Assembly: GCA_027486845.1 (NCBI GenBank)
Contig: JAIXOL010000032.1
Span: 1 to 64,000 of the forward strand
Length of the DNA stretch: 64,000 nt
Reading direction: 5' to 3'
From: Cytophagaceae bacterium
Lineage (GTDB): Bacteria > Bacteroidota > Bacteroidia > Cytophagales > Spirosomataceae
Shown: positions 34,269 through 42,200 of the stretch, piece after piece
How the letters are laid out: every line of letters begins with the position of its first letter
How positions within the stretch are numbered: position 1 is the first letter of the stretch
Made by a program: the position numbers and the translations under genes
The notes under the pieces: model-generated
The model's database searches: none
The model's input: only the letters and a program-made list of their open reading frames with translations
What the model was told of the DNA's origin: nothing

Positions 34269-36530
34269 TTATTCATTATATTTTTCTTCTTCTGTATTTG
34301 CTAAATCATAAATATCAATATCAAAACTATTACACAGTTCTTCTAAACTTTTTAATACCTCTATTTTATTCTCAGATAATACAGCAAAATTTATAAGCCT
34401 TGTTAATTCGCTTTTAAAAATGTTTTTTTCTAACTTTATTTGTGTTAAATCAGTACATGTTGTTTCTACGCTTGGTTTAACAATCATATCATAAATTATA
34501 GCATATTCTTTTCCTTTATGATACCTTAAAACCCGACCTCTCCTTTGAATATATTGTCTTGGATTACCAGTACTTGAACAAAAAACAGCAATTTTTGTCT
34601 GAGGAATATCAACCCCTTCATCTAAACATTTCATTGCTAATAATGCGTCAAGTTTGCCATCACTAAATTGCTGTAATATTTCTGCTCTTTCTTTGGTTTC
34701 ACCAGTAAATTTTTTTAATTTAAATTTGTAATTTTCATATAATAAGTTCGTATAGTCATTTATTATTTTATCGTCATTTTCCTGATTTTGGTCTAAATCA
34801 TCGTCATCATAGTTGGTTTCGTATCCTTCTGGCACATAAATAAAGGCATATTTAAAATTATCCTTACCAATTTTTTCAATAATATTAATCAGACATTTTG
34901 ACTTACCTCTGGCTTTATGAATAATATTTTTCCTTTCGATAAGTAAATTATTAACATATGGATTATCTTTATATTTTCCTGTTTTTATGTCTAAAAATTT
35001 AACGAGCTTTTTTGTTATATTTTTATATGCAATAAGCTCATCAGATTCCAACTCAACGATGATAGGGAAGTAATAATATTGGCATAAAACTTTAGCCTCA
35101 ATCGCTTTTTTCATATTATAGCTAAATGTATATTTAGGATAAGAAGTATCGAAAAAATTATATAATTCAATTTCTCCCACTTTATCATATTGACGCTCAG
35201 GTGTTGCAGAAAGTCCTATTCTTTTCTTTATCCCAAAAGGAAGAATCTTTAGTAACTGTTTTGACCCTAAAGTGTGTGCTTCATCTGCTATTAATGTAAT
35301 ATTACCAAATTCTTCTTTAAACAAGTCATTGAAGAGTCTTTGAAATTTTAAACCTCTAAAAGTTGCATAAGTGGTTACAATACAGAAATCAATTTCATTA
35401 CCTAACTTTAAATTTCTCCCATAAGCTCTTAATTTATCTTCCCAGATGTTATTTGCACTTGAGCAAATAGTAACTTCTTCAAAGTTAAATTTATTAGTTA
35501 TTTCATTCTTCCATTGGGAAGCTAATGATATTGTTGGAACAAAAACTATAAATCTGTAAAAGTTATTTATCTTATATTCTTCAACAATACAATTTAAAGA
35601 GGTAATTGTTTTTCCTGTGCCAGTAGCCATAGCAAACATCCCTTTTCTATCATTCTTAACCCAATTTGTATAGGCTTCCATTTGATAAGAGCGAGGTCCA
35701 CTTGGAAAGGGAAACCGTGGTTTTCTTTCTTGATTTTCATATTTCTCAATTAAAAAATTAGCCTTTTCGATTGAGTTTTCTAAATTACTATTAATTACTA
35801 TTTGCTTTTTCCTTTTTATTAGTTCTTTTTCAATCAATAATAAATCATTGATTGATTTATCGCCAAATTCGCTCTTAATCGCTACTAATATTTTATCAAT
35901 GCTTAAATAATCAACAAAATCTGCCCTTTCTTCAAATATTTCATCAAAATATTTACTTTGGGCATTTATCCATTTGTTTGACCTACCATTCTCCCAAGAC
36001 ATAAAACAATCAAGTTCTTCAAGATTTTCAAGCAAACCATAAGCCGTAAAATTACAAGAAGCCTTAAATCCTACCTTGTTTTCACCATCACTAAAAATAC
36101 CTGATTTATAATGAGATATTCCTTTACCATTCTTCGGCTGGATGATTTTTACTTGAATTCTCTGATGAGCTATCAACCACGCAAAACATTCAAAAAAATG
36201 CTTGCCATATTCATCTAAGGTGCTTCTTAGGCCTTTTATATCATCTAATTTGAAATTTGATGAAGTAATATCACCTTCTTGACCTTTTTTGATAGCGTCT
36301 TTGTCTTGCTCAGATAATATATTGTTGATAACCATCCTCATAACACCGCCCGAATAGAGGAAATTAGCAAACCCAATAGATAAAACATTGATTGCTGTCG
36401 AACTAAAATAGCCCAACAATAAATCAAAAGATTTACTATTACAGAGAGAATCTATATAAAATTGTAGTGGTTCATTGATACTTCCAGTCTTATAATCTCT
36501 ATCATTTGACCAATCAACGGCATTTAACAT
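34269..36530 (-). CDS. PLD-like nuclease fused to an SF2 (DEAD/DEAH) helicase
   Basis: A 753 aa fusion. Residues 1-200 form a phospholipase-D-like domain with GISHYKSGIFSDGENKVGFK at about 137-156, an HxK motif (H140, K142) plus the ASCNFTAYGL Asn that follows. Helicase motifs run from about 275: MATGTGKTITS (motif I, about 301-311), ADEAHTLGSK (II), LSATPERQYDK (III) and QYIQRRGRVLRYH (VI), with the motif I Lys intact. Only one HxK motif is visible, so an active nuclease would need dimerisation. Restriction-type helicases of this build often pair with SMC-like ATPases. It lies 12 bp after the cysteine desulfurase. Confidence 0.8.
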   Translation of the reverse strand: MLNAVDWSNDRDYKTGSINEPLQFYIDSLCNSKSFDLLLGYFSSTAINVLSIGFANFLYSGGVMRMVINNILSEQDKDAIKKGQEGDITSSNFKLDDIKGLRSTLDEYGKHFFECFAWLIAHQRIQVKIIQPKNGKGISHYKSGIFSDGENKVGFKASCNFTAYGLLENLEELDCFMSWENGRSNKWINAQSKYFDEIFEERADFVDYLSIDKILVAIKSEFGDKSINDLLLIEKELIKRKKQIVINSNLENSIEKANFLIEKYENQERKPRFPFPSGPRSYQMEAYTNWVKNDRKGMFAMATGTGKTITSLNCIVEEYKINNFYRFIVFVPTISLASQWKNEITNKFNFEEVTICSSANNIWEDKLRAYGRNLKLGNEIDFCIVTTYATFRGLKFQRLFNDLFKEEFGNITLIADEAHTLGSKQLLKILPFGIKKRIGLSATPERQYDKVGEIELYNFFDTSYPKYTFSYNMKKAIEAKVLCQYYYFPIIVELESDELIAYKNITKKLVKFLDIKTGKYKDNPYVNNLLIERKNIIHKARGKSKCLINIIEKIGKDNFKYAFIYVPEGYETNYDDDDLDQNQENDDKIINDYTNLLYENYKFKLKKFTGETKERAEILQQFSDGKLDALLAMKCLDEGVDIPQTKIAVFCSSTGNPRQYIQRRGRVLRYHKGKEYAIIYDMIVKPSVETTCTDLTQIKLEKNIFKSELTRLINFAVLSENKIEVLKSLEELCNSFDIDIYDLANTEEEKYNE

Positions 36531-36542
36531 TGTAATTGTTTT

Positions 36543-37664
36543 TTAGGCTGGTAAAAATAAGTTAATCGCTCTAATAAATTCTAAAATTTCACTCTGTTTA
36601 TTCATTTTGCCAATAGAAATTCTTAGGCTACCGAGAGCTTCATCATCGGTTAGCCCCATTGCAGCTAAAACATGAGAAGGTTGAACCAAAGCAGCAGTAC
36701 AAGCAGAACCATTACTTACTGCAATATTTTTGTGATTATCTATAAAAAAATTAGCATCAAAATTGGGTAAACAAATATTCAAAGTATTGAAAAGTCTTTT
36801 ACTGATATTGCCATTTACAAAAGCCCCGTTTATTTTCAAGAGTTCTGTTTCTAAATAATTTCTCAAATTAGTAATTTTTTCGACATTATTAGTCATTTCA
36901 TTAAATGCAATTTCGGAGGCTTGTCCTAATCCAATAATTGCAGGAACATTACTTGTGCCACTTCGTAAACCAAATTCGTGTCCACCTCCATGCGTTTGTG
37001 CGTTGAGTTTAACTCCTTTTTTTACATAAAGTCCGCCAATTCCTTTTGGACCATAAAATTTGTGAGCAGAGAAACTCAATAAATCAATATCCAAATCATA
37101 AACATCCACAGGTATTTTACCGACCGCTTGCGTTGCATCAGTAAAAAATAAAGAACCGTTTTTGTGTGTGAGGTCTATAATTTCTTGAATCGGTTGAATT
37201 ACCCCTGTTTCATTATTTACCCACATTATTGAAACTAAAATTGTTTCCGATTTCAGAGCATTTTTTAAATTATCAATAGCTATTGTGCCATCTTGACCAA
37301 CGGGCAAATAAGTTACCTCAAATCCAATTTGTTCAAGATATTGACAAGTATCCAAAACCGCTTTGTGTTCTGTTTGGCAAGTTATTATATGCTGTCCTTT
37401 GTGTTGATTGGCAAATGCTACTCCTTTAAGAGCTAAATTAACTCCCTCCGTAGCACCAGAATTTAACACTATTTCACTTGGAGCAGCAGCACCTACTAAT
37501 GAAGCAACTTGTTCTCGTGCTTTTACAACACTTTTATTTATATTTTTTCCAAAATGATGGGTACTTGAAGCATTTCCATAAAATTCTTTGAAGTAGGGAA
37601 GCATAGACTCATAGACTCTTTCATCTATATTAGTTGTAGCGTTATTATCAAGGTATATTATCAT
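36543..37664 (-). CDS. sspA: Cysteine desulfurase, SspA/DndA/IscS-type
   Basis: A 373 aa PLP enzyme that takes sulfur from L-cysteine. The PLP lysine is K202 in SAHKFYGPKG, H100 in QTEHKAVLDT stacks on PLP, and the catalytic Cys322 lies in the short loop SNGSACTAALVQPSH. It resembles housekeeping IscS/NifS proteins but starts the minus operon of a locus with SspB, SspC and SspD-like genes, so it is likely the dedicated sulfur donor SspA. A TATTTTTG box lies at 37685-37692 on the minus strand. The gene is 1 kb longer in context than a lone iscS would suggest and has no iscU neighbour. Confidence 0.85.
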   Translation of the reverse strand: MIIYLDNNATTNIDERVYESMLPYFKEFYGNASSTHHFGKNINKSVVKAREQVASLVGAAAPSEIVLNSGATEGVNLALKGVAFANQHKGQHIITCQTEHKAVLDTCQYLEQIGFEVTYLPVGQDGTIAIDNLKNALKSETILVSIMWVNNETGVIQPIQEIIDLTHKNGSLFFTDATQAVGKIPVDVYDLDIDLLSFSAHKFYGPKGIGGLYVKKGVKLNAQTHGGGHEFGLRSGTSNVPAIIGLGQASEIAFNEMTNNVEKITNLRNYLETELLKINGAFVNGNISKRLFNTLNICLPNFDANFFIDNHKNIAVSNGSACTAALVQPSHVLAAMGLTDDEALGSLRISIGKMNKQSEILEFIRAINLFLPA

Positions 37665-37684
37665 TACGTAATAAAATTATTTAA

Positions 37685-37692
37685 CAAAAATA
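37685..37692 (-). promoter_or_regulatory. Putative -7 box of the cysteine desulfurase operon
   Basis: The minus strand reads TATTTTTG, fitting TAnnTTTG, 21 bp upstream of the start of the cysteine desulfurase gene. No clear -33 TTG is present. Confidence 0.4.
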
Positions 37693-37744
37693 CCAATTTA
37701 AAAGTGGTAAATTATAATTCTAATAAGTTTTTCAAAATTACCTC

Positions 37745-37917
37745 CGTAACCCTTACCCAGTCGCCAAACGATTACCATCAGTTTGTCGACTGGGTAAAAG
37801 TTACTCTCTCCAAATTCATAAATCACTGAGCCGACCCGCACAAAGGCACATTGTCAGCTTGCAGAAAAAGCAAACTGTCAAAGAGCCTTTTCTTCAACGC
37901 TCCAGCGTTGGAATATT
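37745..37917. repeat. Dispersed palindromic repeat, copy 1
   Basis: A hairpin pairs 37746-37769 with 37781-37804 (21 of 24 bp) around the tip GATTACCATCA. It is followed by a conserved flank with CTCTCCAAATTCATAAATCA, then CTGAGCCGACCCGCACAAAG and TTGCAGAAAAAGCAAACTG. The same hairpin-plus-flank occurs at 47821 and 59095. No protein is encoded. Confidence 0.8.
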
Positions 37918-37925
37918 TATATTAA

Positions 37926-37968
37926 AAATAGCCTTGCAACGGACGGCGTTCCGCTTACAAGGCTATTT
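37926..37968 (-). terminator. Rho-independent terminator of the porV gene
   Basis: On the minus strand AAATAGCCTTG pairs with CAAGGCTATTT around a 21-nt loop and runs into TTTTTAAT. It lies 26 bp past the porV-like stop. Confidence 0.8.
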
Positions 37969-37993
37969 GGAGAAGTAAAGCACGTAAGATAAA

Positions 37994-39148
37994 TTATTTG
38001 AAAGGGCAATAATTCAACGAAACTCGAAAAGTATTTGCTAAAATCTGATTTCTTTTATTAGGAATTAAATAAGCTAAATCAAGTCCAAAATTCTTAAACT
38101 TTCCGCCTAAACCAAGCGTAAAGTAATGTATATCTCCCTTTCGCTTGTTTTGGGTATGATAGCCCACACGAGCATAAAGAAATTCTCGAAACTGAAATTC
38201 TGTACCGAGTGAAAAAGTAATTTCTCTCATGGTTTCACGCAAACCGTCTGGAGCAGTACCCCACGATTGAAAAATTGTACCGATACCTGTGATATTTTCT
38301 TCGTTTACCCCTGCAATCACTTCATTATTAATATTACGAACAGAAGGTGTTGGCACGAGCAATTTGTTGGCATCGACGGTAAACATCAGTACATTTTGTT
38401 TCTTCCCCAAAATAAAGTTTTGTGCCGCACCGAGTTTTAAAAGAGTTGGTTGAAAAGTCCGCTTACTGTAATCTCCGTAGGAAACTTTACCGCCAATATT
38501 TGTCAACGATGCACCATAGTTTAGCCAATGTTCTTTTGTATTTTTTCCATCGTGGTAAAAACACAAATCTCCTGCAATGGCATTGATTGGTTTTGTGGTT
38601 ACATTTTGGGTGGTTGAATGAGCCGATAAATTAGAATAGATATACTTCAAACCAACTGAAATGCTATTATTATGGCGAAGTTTAAGGCTATAAAAACCAT
38701 TGATTGAAAACTCTTTTGAATGGAAGTTTTTGATAAACTCTCTATTATCGCCATAGATTACTACATTTCCAGCATCAAAGTATTTTACAACAAATCCATA
38801 AGCCGTCTTTTCTTTGGCTTGAAATAGATTTAAGGCGTACAAATTCATACCTTGAATGAGGTTTCTGTAATAGGGAGTGTAATGTAACGAAACTCCAACA
38901 TTTTTAGCTTTTCTGGTACTATCTTGATTGAGAAACACTAATTTCGCAGGGTTCATCAAAGCACTATTGACATTTGGTGAAATCGCAATTCCTGCTTCGC
39001 CCAGTGCTGCACTTCGAGCATCATACGTAAAGTTTTGAAACGGAAAAGCACCAATTAAAACTCTTTGAGTGTTTACGGGTGTATAGGCTTGTGCCATGCT
39101 TTGAAGACTTACTAAAAATAGAAAGCCAATCATTTTTAAATTTTTCAT
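37994..39148 (-). CDS. porV: PorV-family type IX secretion outer-membrane protein
   Basis: A 384 aa outer-membrane protein with signal peptide MKNLKMIGFLFLVSLQSMAQ. The DARSAALGEAGIAISPNVNS and LMNPAKLVF segments near residues 45-70, and KLLVPTPSV near 265, match PorV, the shuttle that takes cargo from the type IX translocon to the attachment complex. The C-terminal third has alternating amphipathic strands as expected for a beta-barrel and ends in VSLNYCPFK. It lies 57 bp downstream of a 1886 aa protein with a type IX sorting domain, so the pair may be a dedicated cargo and PorV unit. Confidence 0.75.
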   Translation of the reverse strand: MKNLKMIGFLFLVSLQSMAQAYTPVNTQRVLIGAFPFQNFTYDARSAALGEAGIAISPNVNSALMNPAKLVFLNQDSTRKAKNVGVSLHYTPYYRNLIQGMNLYALNLFQAKEKTAYGFVVKYFDAGNVVIYGDNREFIKNFHSKEFSINGFYSLKLRHNNSISVGLKYIYSNLSAHSTTQNVTTKPINAIAGDLCFYHDGKNTKEHWLNYGASLTNIGGKVSYGDYSKRTFQPTLLKLGAAQNFILGKKQNVLMFTVDANKLLVPTPSVRNINNEVIAGVNEENITGIGTIFQSWGTAPDGLRETMREITFSLGTEFQFREFLYARVGYHTQNKRKGDIHYFTLGLGGKFKNFGLDLAYLIPNKRNQILANTFRVSLNYCPFK

Positions 39149-39204
39149 CTGATTTTATGTTTAAATTCCTTGCCAGCTTGACTGACAAGGAATGAGTGAA
39201 ATTT

Positions 39205-42200
39205 TTAGTTATTTACTTTTACAATGCGTTTTTTCAAGGTAACGGGTCTGTTTCCATCTGTACCGACTATGTATAGAATGTAAGTTTCGGATGGTAAATT
39301 GAACAAGTCGAGTACGAGGCTATCTAAATACCTTTCCTGTCCGCCACCTTCGTAGAGTTTTTCTCCTCGTTGACTATAAAGAATGAGTTTTACCCCATCA
39401 ATACATCCTTTCGATTTGATATATAATTTCCCCGAAGTTGGATTGGGATAGGCAATTGCATCGTTGATATTATAGTCCAAAACAGTGATGGTAGCCGTTG
39501 TTTCATCTGACTTTTCATTATCAGCATTGATGCAGTACAAACTATATTTTTGCGTTTCACCCCGTGTGCCTGTTACCTCAATCTTTTCACCACTTTGACC
39601 ATTTGACCAGACAATCGTGCTATTACATTGAGTAAGAGTAGATATAGTTAGTTGCTTGTTTAAACAAAGCGTATCAGTGATGGAATAACCACGAATACCG
39701 TTAGTCGTTTCAATCTCAATCGGGCGAGGCCTTACTCGCACTTTGACCGATGCGGTATCAGAAATACATTGCCAAATGCCACAAGTAGCTGAGTAAACAG
39801 TGTTTTTCTCTGGTCTAACCAAAATACTTTGCGATTTCTCTCCTGTATTCCAAAGTAAACTTTCTTCGCAGCCACTGGCAGTTAAGGTCGTTTTCTCACC
39901 ATCAAGGATGATTAAATTACCAGTAATGAGTGGCTTTTGGGGAGTTTGATATACTTTGATAAAAATTGTGGTAGTATCAGAAACTAACGGGTTGTGTTCC
40001 ATTGAGTCAAGGCTTACACAAATGGCTTTGTAAGTAATATCTAATTTTGGCGAAACAGTAAATGAGCGTTCTTTTACATCTCGATTAATTAACCATACCA
40101 ACGTACCGCCATCTTCGCAGTTTTTTGCCGTTATTATTGTTGAAGAACCGACACACAAAGTATCTAAAGTTGCTTTGATTACAGGCATATTGGGTCTTAC
40201 ATAAACCTTAAATTGACTCCATTCGCTATAACAACCATCTGTAAAACATCGAGCATGATAAGTAGTCGTTTGTAAGGGTTTTACTTGAATTTTATTCAAT
40301 GTATCAGCCAGTAAAACACTTTCGGCTTTCCATTCGGTATGCTTACAAGCATTTGCTAATAACTCAATTGTTTCACCTTTGACAATAATTGCAGTTTTTT
40401 CAACGCCTTTGGCTGTAATTATTGGTGGAGCTATTTGTGCTTTGACAGTAACTTTTATAGCCACCGCTTCACTCCAACCAGTTTCAGCATCATAACACGA
40501 TACCGCATACGTATTCGATTCGGTCAATCGTTCTTGAAATCCTTCGGGTACTTCCACTCGATTCGGAATGTCCATCCAATTTTTTGTCCAATGAGCCTCT
40601 GTGCCAGCCATGCAACCACTCACCATTTTTATAGTATCGCCATAACAAATAGTTTGGTCTTTAGCTGTTGGTGGTGGTGTTTTCATTGTGATTTCAATCT
40701 CGTTAGAGTTTGTACAACCATAACCCCCCACACAAGTAACGGTATATTTAGTAGTCCTTCTTGGCTTTACTTCAATGGTGTTTAAATCATTTTCACCATT
40801 TGACCATCTAACAGAACCATTACATCCACCAGTGCCAATTCTTACTGTTTCGCCTAAGAAGTAAGTCGTTCTTTCGCTGCCAATGTCAGGTTTGTTGGGT
40901 AATGGAATTGGATTTATCGTAATATCTCCTGTACCTTCACCAACTGGCGTTGAACACATCACTCTGAAATTGGTTTTCTGAGTAATTGGGTATGAATTGG
41001 GGTTATCAATAGGTTTAGCATCCATAAAATCATCATTATGCCAAACGACCCAATAAAATGCAGTAGTGCAACCACTTTGACCAAGGGTAGCCGTAGAACC
41101 CCAACAAACATCTTTCCCCGTAGCTTGAATCACGGGAGGTTTCACCTCGATGGTTATTTTACCTTTTCCACCGCAAGCATTCGGACTTAAACATTCTGCC
41201 ACGTATTCTGTGTATTTATTAATTGGCCAAACAGTGATTGGATTTCCTACCGCCTGTCCGTTTTGCCAACTGACCACACCATCACAACCAGTTGTACTTA
41301 AAACGGTTGATTCTCCTAAAATAACTGGATTTTTTGAGGCAGTTATCTGAAAATCTTGCGGCTGTCTGATAGTTACTCCGATAGTTTCGGTGGCTTCTCC
41401 TGCCGAAGTAACGCAATGACCTGTAAAAGATACAGCTTGTACTATTCCGTTATAAATTGGGGAAATTTCGTCTCTTTGACCAAATTCTGGAGAAGTCCAA
41501 TAAATATTATTCGATGGGCAACCGCTCATACTCAAAGTTGTTGAACCACCAATACAAACTACTTTTGGAGAGGCTGTTACTACAATTTTTGGAGCATTTA
41601 CCTCAATTGTTATCTTTCCATTTCCGCTAATACATCCACCGTTGGCGGTGCAAGTAGCTGAATATTCGGTTGTTGCTTTCGGTGTTACTGAAATACTGGT
41701 TGTACTTTCACCCGTATTCCAAGAAATAATGCCATTGCAATTTGAAATACTCAATGTAGCTGTTTCACCTAAAACTAAAGGATTTTTAGAAGCTACAATT
41801 TTAGGAGTAGTACCGCTTGAATTAACGATTAACTTTACTAAAATCCTTGCATTACTCGCACAGTTATTAGTAGCGTTTCTTGCTTGAACATAGAAAAGAC
41901 CATTGTTTGAAGTTTCTGAATTAGGTGTAAAATTTAACCCTGTTGCCAATAAATTTCCACCAATTGGAGCATCATACCATTCTGCTACTTCATTACTCCC
42001 AACACTAACTGATAAAGTCGGAATTGCTTGACCTGCACAAATGGTTTTATCGCCCCCACTGATGGGAAGATTGACAGTTGGACAAATACAAGCGGGTGAG
42101 TTTACCGTTTGTGTGGTAATACAACCAGCACTACTTGTAGCAGTCAAGACGACATTTGTACCCGTTGGAATGCCTGAAATGATGTTATTTGATACAATAC

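Noticed and set aside
21651-37664. BREX system
   Set aside because: A large ATPase and a PAPS-reductase-like protein occur in some BREX types, but no PglZ, BrxL, BrxA or methylase gene is present, and DUF4007 with a cysteine desulfurase fits Ssp better.
36543-37664. Housekeeping IscS
   Set aside because: No iscU, iscA or other Fe-S genes are near it, and it leads a tightly coupled defence operon. A housekeeping role cannot be fully excluded.
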